Source: Candidatus Sericytochromatia bacterium
GTDB taxonomy: Bacteria > Cyanobacteriota > Sericytochromatia > UBA7694 > JACMQJ01
NCBI GenBank assembly: GCA_014377055.1
Contig: JACMQJ010000092.1
Coordinates: forward strand, 1-9,465
Direction of reading: 5' to 3'
DNA length: 9,465 nucleotides
The notes below the pieces were generated by a model. That model was not told the DNA's origin, searched no databases, and saw nothing but the letters and a program-made list of their open reading frames with translations. Every line of letters starts with the position of its first letter. Position 1 is the stretch's first letter. The position numbers and the translations under genes were made by a program. Shown here one piece after another: positions 1 to 6,151 of the stretch.

Positions 1-477
1 GACTTACAAGATTATCATCAATATGGAGCATTAGCAGGATTAGAACTACAAAAATATATTGAGCAAAAAGTATTTATTGCAGGTGGAGGAATTACTCAAC
101 AAGCTCCAGCCCAAAGAATGACAGATTTTATTAATAAAAAAGTTTCTGATACATTACCTAACACATCATATATTCCTGGAATAGTGTCAGCACCATTACA
201 CGATATTTTGCCTAAATTTCTCTCTGAACGATTAATAATTGGTTTAACTGATTTTGGAAAAAAAATGAATGGTTATCTAACAGAATCCGCAAATATTATT
301 GCTGTCGAATCACGTACTAGTTCACCTGTAAAAATACCAAGAGATAAAGATTCATTGATGCACACTCAAATAAAAAATCTATATCCTTGTGGTGAAGGTG
401 CAGGATATGCTGGTGGCATAGTTTCAGCTGCTGTTGATGGTCAAAATGTGGCTCAAGCTATTTTTGCAAAAAACTAA
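1..477 (+). CDS. FAD-dependent dehydrogenase (COG2509-type), C-terminal part, 5' end outside window
   Basis: The reading frame is open from base 1, so the ATG at 118 is an internal Met and the visible part is the last 158 residues. Around visible residues 24-30 is a FIAGGG-type stretch. Near the end is ESRTSSPVKIPRD followed by YPCGEGAGYAGGIVSAAVDG, which is the C-terminal signature I associate with the uncharacterised FAD-dependent dehydrogenase family COG2509. In that signature the glycine-rich segment closes the FAD site, and the family usually begins with an N-terminal Rossmann dinucleotide-binding motif, here off the window. The substrate is unknown for the family. No signal peptide can be judged. 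The gene stops at TAA 475-477, with no GC-rich hairpin after it and 175 bp before the next gene, so it is probably a separate transcription unit from the metal genes. The family call is fairly sure; the physiological role is not. Confidence 0.8.
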   Translation, partial: DLQDYHQYGALAGLELQKYIEQKVFIAGGGITQQAPAQRMTDFINKKVSDTLPNTSYIPGIVSAPLHDILPKFLSERLIIGLTDFGKKMNGYLTESANIIAVESRTSSPVKIPRDKDSLMHTQIKNLYPCGEGAGYAGGIVSAAVDGQNVAQAIFAKN

Positions 478-652
478 ATGAATAAAGTTTGCTTAATAAT
501 TATAAATGAAATAGTATTGCGTTTAAATGACTATCATGTTAAAGTTATTTCTAACTGAATGATGTTTAACTTAACAAATTATTTTAATAGATAATGATTT
601 AAAATATTAATTAAGTTAAATTATTAGATATCAAGTTAGCTGGTACATAAAA
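478..652 (+). promoter_or_regulatory. Upstream region of the metal-uptake pair: candidate promoter, Fur-like half-site and dyads
   Basis: This gap contains no convincing gene. Four elements are visible. GATAATGAT at 590-598 matches the first nine bases of the Fur-box consensus, and over 19 bases (590-608) I count 13 matches. A 10-bp inverted repeat lies at TTTAACTTAA (565-574) and TTAAGTTAAA (611-620), flanking that half-site. A 5-4-5 dyad AGTTA-tttc-TAACT sits at 543-556. A weak sigma70-like promoter could be TTAACT (566-571), an 18-bp spacer, then GATAAT (590-595), whose -10 element overlaps the Fur-like half-site. Repression by a Fur-family metal sensor (Fur, Zur or Mur) would suit the genes downstream. 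This is inference: AT-rich DNA yields such matches easily. The ribosome binding site before the ATG at 653 is weak. Confidence 0.35.
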
Positions 653-2023
653 ATGAATAAAATAAGCCTCGCAGTATCTATTTTTAGTGTTTTATTAACT
701 TTTAATGCGTATGCTGAAAATGAAGTTAAAACTACACCTATAGAAAAAGAAATTAATATCAAAGAAGAACCCAAAAGCGTTGATGATACAGACAAAATAG
801 AAGATAAAGGTCAAGTTTTTGATAACATAGATGACCGTACTCTACAACTAAATAAAAATACAACTGATGCCAGTACACTAACTATTAGCTCACCCTTTGC
901 TCAATCAAGTTTTGTCCCTGACATTTCTTTAATTCTTGATAGTTCTTATGCTTATAGAAATATAACTAACAATGCTTTTGATGGTCTTATAACACCTTCA
1001 TTTAGAGGAAAAGCAGGATTCCCAACTAATGGATTTAATCTCAATTATGCTGAACTTTCATTAGCCTCAACAATTGATACATATTTTGATTTAATGGCAG
1101 TTTTACCATTTAGTACGTCAGGTGTTGCTATTGAAGAAGCATTCATTAATTCTAGGAGTTTACCCTTTAATTTTCAGCTAAAAGCTGGTAAATTTCGTAG
1201 TAGCTTTGGTCGATTAAACTCACAACATGAACACTCTTGGGATTTTACTGATGCTCCATTAGTATATTCTGCTTTTTTTGGTGGTGAGCAACTTAATGAA
1301 AAAGGTGTACAAATAAATTGGTTAGCACCTACAGACACTTATTTATTACTTGGTGTAGAAGGATTACAAGGAGAAAATGAAGCAAGCTTTGGTACAAAAG
1401 GTTTTGAAGTTGGAAAAAATAAGTTTGAGGAAGTTAATAAACCAAATCTTTTGGTAGCTTTTGCTAAAACATCAGTTGATATTGAAAATCTTACCATTTT
1501 GGGAGGATTGACTTTTGCTGGTGGTGGTAAAAGAATAAGTGAGTCTAATGATGATAAAACAAAAATTACTGATTTTGATGGTTCTAGTAAGATTTATGCT
1601 GGAGATTTAACTTTTAAGTACTTTTTTGATTCTTATCGTTATTTATCATTACAATCTGAATATATGTATCGTTCTTTAAATGGTATTAACTATAGCACTA
1701 AAGATAATTTATCATCAGATAGCGAACAATCAGGCTTATATTCACAACTAATTTGGAGATTTGACCAGTTATGGAGAACAGGGGTTCGTTTTGATATGTT
1801 AAATAAAAATGATATTTATGAAAATACTGTAAATATCAACAGTCCAAACAATTTAATGAGATATTCAGCAATGTTAGAATACAATCCAACTGAATTTTCA
1901 AGGATACGATTACAGTATAATCATGATCGTTCAAAATATGCTGATACAAATTTACAACCTGTAAATGAGATATTTTTACAACTTAATATGGCTATTGGTT
2001 CACATGCCGCCCATGCTTTTTAG
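653..2023 (+). CDS. Outer-membrane beta-barrel protein, putative zinc/metal-associated porin-like receptor
   Basis: 456 residues. Residues 1-21 form a Sec signal peptide with probable cleavage after AYA (21/22). Residues 22-70 are charged, rich in Lys, Glu and Asp. The rest has amphipathic, aromatic-rich strands typical of a beta-barrel and ends in Phe456, as BAM-inserted barrels usually do. The central block GKFRSSFGRLN (179-189), QHEHSWDF (191-198), FFGGEQL (208-214) and NWLAP (222-226) is the pattern I recognise from proteins annotated 'zinc-regulated TonB-dependent outer membrane receptor' or as plain hypotheticals, often beside a metal-binding lipoprotein or SBP gene. There is no visible TonB box or plug domain and the length is too short for a true TonB-dependent receptor, so 'porin-like' is safer. 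Histidines 192, 194, 451 and 454 are possible metal contacts. The gene is 24 bp ahead of the ZnuA-like gene, so they are probably cotranscribed. Location is confident; zinc as substrate is inference. Confidence 0.75.
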   Translation: MNKISLAVSIFSVLLTFNAYAENEVKTTPIEKEINIKEEPKSVDDTDKIEDKGQVFDNIDDRTLQLNKNTTDASTLTISSPFAQSSFVPDISLILDSSYAYRNITNNAFDGLITPSFRGKAGFPTNGFNLNYAELSLASTIDTYFDLMAVLPFSTSGVAIEEAFINSRSLPFNFQLKAGKFRSSFGRLNSQHEHSWDFTDAPLVYSAFFGGEQLNEKGVQINWLAPTDTYLLLGVEGLQGENEASFGTKGFEVGKNKFEEVNKPNLLVAFAKTSVDIENLTILGGLTFAGGGKRISESNDDKTKITDFDGSSKIYAGDLTFKYFFDSYRYLSLQSEYMYRSLNGINYSTKDNLSSDSEQSGLYSQLIWRFDQLWRTGVRFDMLNKNDIYENTVNINSPNNLMRYSAMLEYNPTEFSRIRLQYNHDRSKYADTNLQPVNEIFLQLNMAIGSHAAHAF

Positions 2024-2031
2024 AAATTATT

Positions 2032-2040
2032 AAAAGGAAG
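2032..2040 (+). promoter_or_regulatory. Ribosome binding site of the ZnuA-like gene
   Basis: AAAAGGAAG lies seven bases before the ATG at 2048, in the 24-bp gap after the stop of the outer-membrane gene. It is the clearest Shine-Dalgarno in the window. It fixes the start and supports expression of the second gene from a shared message. Confidence 0.8.
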
Positions 2041-2047
2041 AATTTAG

Positions 2048-2938
2048 ATGATAAAAAAGATTTTAGCAACATTTGTTTTTTTACTGATAGCAGTACCTGC
2101 TTTTGCTGATGTAAATGTAATTACCGCATATCCTTACATCAAGGATATTGCAGAAAGAATTGGTAAAGATAAAATAAAAGTTACTTCTCTTGCCAGTGGT
2201 AATTGGGATCCTCATTTTATAATACCAAAACCATCATTAATAGCAAAAGCTAGAAAAGCAGATCTATTAATTATTAATGGTGGACAACTCGAAATAGGTT
2301 GGTTACCACAGATTATTAGACAATCAAATAATCCAAATATTCAATCTGGCAATAAGGGCTTATTAGATTTATCCAACTATGTAAAGATGATGGAAGTGCC
2401 TACAAGTGTTTCCAGATCACAGGGTGATGTTCATCCCAATGGTAATCCTCATTTTGTTCTTGATCCTTACAATGTACCAAAACTTTCTAAAGCTATTAGT
2501 GAAAAACTGAGTATCATGGATTCAGCAAACAGTAATTTTTATAAAAACAATAACATTGCATTTACAAAAGAATGGATGTTAAAATTAAAAGGTTGGTCTA
2601 ATAAAATGAAACCTTTTAGTGGGACAAAAGTATTTGAATATCACCGTTTGTATGATTACTTTTTGGCTAGATTTCATTTAGTATATGATGGAGCATTAGA
2701 ACCTTTGCCTGGTATACCTCCTACAGCTAAGCATTTGGAAGATTTAATTAACATAGCAAAAAAAGATAATGTTAAATTTATTTTGCAAGATGTTTATCAT
2801 CCTAAAGAAGCATCAAAGTTTATATCTGAAAAAACAGGAGTTAAAGTTATTGTTATGCCTCAAGATGTTAATGCAGTTGTAGAAGCAAAAGATATTTTTT
2901 CTTTATTCGATAATTTAGTAAATAAAATTACAGGATAA
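2048..2938 (+). CDS. Periplasmic metal-binding protein of a zinc/manganese ABC transporter (ZnuA/TroA family)
   Basis: 296 residues, a typical length for cluster A-I metal-binding proteins. Residues 1-20 are a signal peptide with an AFA/D cleavage site and no lipobox Cys, so a soluble periplasmic protein is expected. Expected metal ligands are visible: His56 in the DPH motif (54-56), His135 in GNPHFVLDP (132-140) and His199 in EYHRLYDYF (197-205), the place of the third His in ZnuA. The fourth ligand, usually Asp or Glu late in the protein, could be Asp248 in LQDVYHP. His129 (DVHPNGNPH) and His251 are additional candidates. There is no long His-rich loop of the enteric ZnuA kind. The gene follows the outer-membrane barrel gene by 24 bp and is closed by a hairpin terminator, so the pair may form a metal relay. 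No permease or ATPase gene follows. Zinc versus manganese cannot be decided from the sequence. Confidence 0.88.
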   Translation: MIKKILATFVFLLIAVPAFADVNVITAYPYIKDIAERIGKDKIKVTSLASGNWDPHFIIPKPSLIAKARKADLLIINGGQLEIGWLPQIIRQSNNPNIQSGNKGLLDLSNYVKMMEVPTSVSRSQGDVHPNGNPHFVLDPYNVPKLSKAISEKLSIMDSANSNFYKNNNIAFTKEWMLKLKGWSNKMKPFSGTKVFEYHRLYDYFLARFHLVYDGALEPLPGIPPTAKHLEDLINIAKKDNVKFILQDVYHPKEASKFISEKTGVKVIVMPQDVNAVVEAKDIFSLFDNLVNKITG

Positions 2939-2944
2939 CCTATC

Positions 2945-2970
2945 AATAAGGGGTTATAACCCCTTGTTTT
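2945..2970. terminator. Rho-independent terminator, probably bidirectional
   Basis: AAGGGGTTA-TAACCCCTT (2948-2965) is a perfect 18-base palindrome, extended by AAT/GTT to 2945-2968 through a wobble pair. On the plus strand it is followed by a T-rich run (TTGTTTTATTTATT), nine bases after the ZnuA-like stop. On the minus strand it lies ten bases after the stop of the 62-aa ORF and is followed by TTATTGAT, a weaker U tract. It is nearly identical to the hairpin at 6121-6148. Confidence 0.85.
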
Positions 2971-2975
2971 ATTTA

Positions 2976-3164
2976 TTAGTCCAAGTTATTTTGTAATCTT
3001 GGAGCTTTATCAACAATGGAGATAAATTCATCTATTTTTTGAGTATTATCATAACCATTTTTAGCCTCTTTAGCTATTCTTAAAACATCAGATAAGTTAC
3101 CATCTTTACCCCAATAACTATGTCTTAAAATTTCTGCAAATAATGTAACTAATGTCGCAAGCAT
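2976..3164 (-). CDS. Small protein of unknown function, 62 aa
   Basis: I do not recognise this protein. It has a hydrophobic N-terminus (MLATLVTLFAEIL, too short and too quickly charged for a sure membrane segment), then HSYWGKDGNLSDVLRIAKEAKNG (about 15-37), then a predicted helix with IDEFISIVDKA (44-54). Three points favour a real gene. Its codons match the neighbours (TTA, AGA, GGT, GAT, GCT). It fills the only long gap of the plus strand. It is convergent with the ZnuA-like gene, with a symmetrical terminator just past its stop, the same arrangement seen for lpxA against rapA. Against it, there is no Shine-Dalgarno before the ATG, and a stop lies four codons upstream in frame, so there is no alternative longer start. 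It diverges from rapA with about 100 bp between them. It is probably cytosolic. Confidence 0.55.
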   Translation of the reverse strand: MLATLVTLFAEILRHSYWGKDGNLSDVLRIAKEAKNGYDNTQKIDEFISIVDKAPRLQNNLD

Positions 3165-3197
3165 TTTTGATTTTATAATAATTTAGATAGATTTAAA

Positions 3198-3226
3198 TTT
3201 ACAAAACTCAACTATTTGTTTACTAT
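3198..3226 (+). promoter_or_regulatory. Sigma70-like promoter of rapA
   Basis: TTTACA (3198-3203, five of six matches to TTGACA) and TACTAT (3221-3226, four of six, including the most conserved T, A and final T) are separated by exactly 17 bp. Transcription would begin near 3233, leaving a leader of about 34 bases before the rapA ATG. It is the best promoter match in the window, but prediction in AT-rich DNA remains uncertain. Confidence 0.5.
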
Positions 3227-3243
3227 AGACTACGATCCATGAT

Positions 3244-3262
3244 TAAATAATAAGGTTATTTA
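3244..3262 (+). promoter_or_regulatory. rapA leader hairpin presenting the Shine-Dalgarno in its loop
   Basis: TAAATAA (3244-3250) pairs with TTATTTA (3256-3262), giving a seven-pair all A-U stem. The five-base loop TAAGG (3251-3255) is the likely ribosome binding site. In linear spacing AAGG is 11 bases from the ATG at 3267, which is long; folding brings the two closer. The stem is weak and may melt easily. An alternative rapA start at the Met codon 3285 has no better ribosome binding site. Confidence 0.35.
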
Positions 3263-3266
3263 TTTT

Positions 3267-6074
3267 ATGTTTGAAAAGTTGAAAATGGAAGAATTTGTAA
3301 TAGGACAACGTTGGATCAGTGAAACAGAACCTGAACTTGGTTTAGGTATCGTTTTAAGTGTTAGCAACAGAATAGTTGAAATAAAATTTGCCACCAATGG
3401 CAATGTGCGTAATTATGCAATAAAAACATCACCTTTAAAAAGAGTAGTTTTTAAACTTGGTGATTTGATAAAGAGTAAAGATGGAAAATCTTTTAATGTG
3501 GAAGAAATACATGATAATCAAGGTGTTTTGACTTATAAAGGTAATGGAATAGATTTAAATGAAACCGAAGTTTCAGATTCAATGAGTTTTACAGGGGCAG
3601 AAGAAAGATTATTTTCAGGTCAAATAGATGAAAATAGAGTATTTAATCTTAGATACGAAACATTAATGAATCAAAGCAAAGTTCTCAAATCTGATATTAG
3701 AGGTTTTGTTGCGCCTAGAGTTAGTCTATTACCACATCAATTATATATAGCTCATGAAGTAGCTAATCGTTATTCACCAAGAGTTTTATTAGCTGATGAA
3801 GTTGGATTAGGCAAAACCATAGAAGCAGGCTTAATTATTCATCAAATGCTGCATACAGAAAGAGCAAGTCGTATCTTAATCATTACACCTGACTCTTTAG
3901 TTAATCAATGGTTTGTCGAAATGCTCAGAAAATTTAATATTACTTTTAATATTCTTGATGAAGACATTTGTAGTGAAATAGAAACTACAGATCCTGATAG
4001 TAACCCATTCACAGAATACCAATTAGTTATTTGTAGCATTGATTTTTTGGTTAATTCTCTTGAACGTCAAAATCAAGTATTAGAATCTGATTGGGACTTA
4101 TTTGTTGTAGATGAAGCACATCATTTAACTTGGAGTGAAGATGATGTTAGTATTGAATATGATTTAGTTGAAGAATTAGCCTATATTTCTAAAGGTGTTT
4201 TATTATTAACAGCTACACCAGAGCAACTTGGTATAAGTAGCCATTTTGCTAGATTAAGGCTTCTTGATCCTGATAGATTTTATGACCTAAAATCATTTAT
4301 TAGAGAAACCGAGGATTATAAAGAAATAGCTGGTGTGGTCAATCATCTAATCAATGATAAATCTTTAACTGATGAAGACAAAGAAATACTTATGGGCTTT
4401 ATTACAGATGATGACTTGGATGAACAAATGAAAGCTGTTGACTCTGGAGATCAGTCAGCAATTAATAAAATTATTGAGTCATTGGTAGATCAGCATGGAA
4501 CAGGAAGAGTCTTATTTAGGAATACAAGAGCTGCAATGAGTAATTTTCCAAAAAGAATACCTTTACCTGTAATGTTAGAGGCGGATTTAAAAAACGAAAA
4601 TGAAAAATGGTGGAAAGATGATCCTAGAATAGACTGGATAGTAAAACTTTTACAAGATCTTGATAAGCAAAAAGTATTACTTATTTGTGCGGCAAAACAA
4701 ACGGTACTTGATTTGGAAGAAATATTGAGAGATAAAAGTACATCCAAAACGGCTGTTTTTCATGAAGGTCTTTCTTTAATTGCCAGAGATAGAAATGCAG
4801 CATATTTTAGCGAAGAAAATGGAGCAAGTATTTTACTTTGTTCAGAGATAGGAAGTGAAGGTCGTAATTTCCAATTTTCACATAATTTAGTTTTGTTTGA
4901 TCTTCCTAGAAATCCCGACTTATTAGAGCAAAGAATTGGTAGATTGGATCGTATAGGTCAAAAATATGACATAAATATCCACATTCCATATTTAAAAAAT
5001 ACAGATCAACATATTTTATTTGAAATATATAATAATGCTCTTAGTGCTTTTGAGCATTCTATTAAAGGTGGAGCGGCTATTTTCCATAAGTTTAGACCAC
5101 AAATTAATCAAGCATTATCTAATCCAATTGAGTCTTTAGAAAAAAGACAAATTAATAATTTAGTTGAAGAGATGAAGATATATAGTTATAAATTAGCCGA
5201 AATACTTGAAAATGGTCGTGATAGACTTTTAGAATTTAATTCATTTAAACCTGAAATTGGTAATAAAATTGTTGAAAAAATAAAAGAATATGACGATGAT
5301 ACCAATCTTGAAGACTATATGAATGACTTGTTTGCTCATTTTGGTGTAGACACAGATGATATTTCTGAAACAGCTTATACAGTCACCCCAGGCGAAAATA
5401 TGTTTGTTGAAACTTTTCCTGGAATATCTCCTGAAGGAACAATGATTACTTATAATCGTTCTCAAGCTCTTGAAAGAGAAGATATGAAGTTTTTGACGTG
5501 GGAACATCCTATAGTAACAAGCTCTATTGATTTATTTATGAGTTCAGAACATGGTAATTCAGCTGTTGGAAAAATTGAAAATGCAAATAAAAATAAATTG
5601 GTCATGGAGGCTATTTTTGTTCTTGAATGTATTGCTCCACAAAATCTGCAAGCAGATCGATTTTTGCCACCTACACCAATTCGTATCTTAATCAATAATA
5701 ATTTGCAAGAAGAAGTTTATGATTACGAAGATATTAAATACAATATCTTAGAAGCTAGACCAGAGGTTGTTTTTGAAACATACAGTCTAACTCAAGAATC
5801 ATTACAAAGAATGGTTGACCAAACTAAATTAAATGCTGAAAAAATAACTGAAAAAATTATCAAGATGAGTAATGAACAAATGATTAAAACCTTATCTTAT
5901 GAAGCAAAAAGATTAATTTCACTAAAAGAAATAAATCCTAATGTGACTGACGACGAAATTGATTTTGCTAAAAGTCGTATCACTGATTTAAATGGATATA
6001 TTAATAATGCTCGTTTAAGACTTGATTGTGTTAGATTAATTTCTTTTGAAATTGCTAAGAAGAAAAAAGTTTAA
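3267..6074 (+). CDS. rapA: RNA polymerase-associated ATPase RapA (SWI2/SNF2 family)
   Basis: 935 residues. RapA binds core RNA polymerase and uses ATP-driven translocation to free it from stalled post-termination complexes. The N-terminal GQRWISETEPELGLG (13-27) is the RapA tandem Tudor-like domain signature. The helicase core follows: ADEVGLGKT (Walker A, 176-184), VDEAHH (Walker B, 281-286), LLTATPEQLG (313-322), VLFRNTR (415-421), FHEGLS (498-503), SEIGSEGRNFQF (526-537) and EQRIGRLDRIGQ (554-565), with arginine-finger candidates R559 and R562. The C-terminal PDFPG-like (FPGISPEG), TWEHP and FLPPTPIR blocks are RapA-specific. All catalytic motifs are intact. Compared with my recollection of the 968-residue E. 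coli protein, about 35 residues are missing between FPKR (427-430) and WWKDDPR (448-454), which accounts for the length difference. Met7 is a possible alternative start, matching the E. coli N-terminus better. Monocistronic, with its own promoter and terminator. Confidence 0.97.
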   Translation: MFEKLKMEEFVIGQRWISETEPELGLGIVLSVSNRIVEIKFATNGNVRNYAIKTSPLKRVVFKLGDLIKSKDGKSFNVEEIHDNQGVLTYKGNGIDLNETEVSDSMSFTGAEERLFSGQIDENRVFNLRYETLMNQSKVLKSDIRGFVAPRVSLLPHQLYIAHEVANRYSPRVLLADEVGLGKTIEAGLIIHQMLHTERASRILIITPDSLVNQWFVEMLRKFNITFNILDEDICSEIETTDPDSNPFTEYQLVICSIDFLVNSLERQNQVLESDWDLFVVDEAHHLTWSEDDVSIEYDLVEELAYISKGVLLLTATPEQLGISSHFARLRLLDPDRFYDLKSFIRETEDYKEIAGVVNHLINDKSLTDEDKEILMGFITDDDLDEQMKAVDSGDQSAINKIIESLVDQHGTGRVLFRNTRAAMSNFPKRIPLPVMLEADLKNENEKWWKDDPRIDWIVKLLQDLDKQKVLLICAAKQTVLDLEEILRDKSTSKTAVFHEGLSLIARDRNAAYFSEENGASILLCSEIGSEGRNFQFSHNLVLFDLPRNPDLLEQRIGRLDRIGQKYDINIHIPYLKNTDQHILFEIYNNALSAFEHSIKGGAAIFHKFRPQINQALSNPIESLEKRQINNLVEEMKIYSYKLAEILENGRDRLLEFNSFKPEIGNKIVEKIKEYDDDTNLEDYMNDLFAHFGVDTDDISETAYTVTPGENMFVETFPGISPEGTMITYNRSQALEREDMKFLTWEHPIVTSSIDLFMSSEHGNSAVGKIENANKNKLVMEAIFVLECIAPQNLQADRFLPPTPIRILINNNLQEEVYDYEDIKYNILEARPEVVFETYSLTQESLQRMVDQTKLNAEKITEKIIKMSNEQMIKTLSYEAKRLISLKEINPNVTDDEIDFAKSRITDLNGYINNARLRLDCVRLISFEIAKKKKV

Positions 6075-6120
6075 ATATATATTTGTGCAAGTTTTGTATC
6101 TATTATATAATAAGGTGGTC

Positions 6121-6148
6121 TAAATAAGGGGTTTAAACCCCTTGTTTA
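6121..6148. terminator. Bidirectional Rho-independent terminator between convergent rapA and lpxA
   Basis: AAGGGGTTT-AAACCCCTT (6126-6143) is a perfect 18-base palindrome. Outer pairing of TAAAT with GTTTA (one wobble) extends the stem to 6121-6148. It is 51 bases after the rapA stop, and on the other strand eight bases after the lpxA stop at 6152. T-rich flanks occur on both sides (TTGTTTAATTTT on plus, TTATTTAG on minus). The sequence is a near copy of the hairpin at 2945-2970, with the two centre bases exchanged so that the palindrome is kept. Confidence 0.85.
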
Positions 6149-6151
6149 ATT

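Noticed and set aside
478..558. 26-codon frame starting right after the stop of the FAD dehydrogenase gene
   Set aside because: No ribosome binding site, no recognisable sequence, and short AT-rich frames are frequent by chance; it also overlaps the probable regulatory dyad.
478..652. Riboswitch before the metal genes
   Set aside because: No conserved aptamer-like core or GC-rich paired helices and no terminator/antiterminator arrangement could be seen.
653..2023. Classification of the barrel as a true TonB-dependent receptor
   Set aside because: 456 residues is too short and neither a plug domain nor a TonB box is visible; porin-like barrel is the safer call.
3239..3250. Three-codon upstream ORF (Met-Ile-Lys-stop) in the rapA leader
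   Set aside because: It would start only a few bases after the predicted transcription start and has no ribosome binding site; likely chance.
4490..4747. Antisense reading frame inside rapA
   Set aside because: It is the complement of a well-supported RapA helicase region, with Ser/Phe-rich low-complexity sequence; a shadow frame.
5241..5695. Two overlapping antisense reading frames inside the rapA C-terminal region
   Set aside because: Same reason: they mirror conserved RapA blocks and have no promoter or ribosome binding site of their own.
6098..6120. Good Shine-Dalgarno-like AAGGTGGT after rapA
   Set aside because: No start codon or open frame follows before the terminator hairpin.
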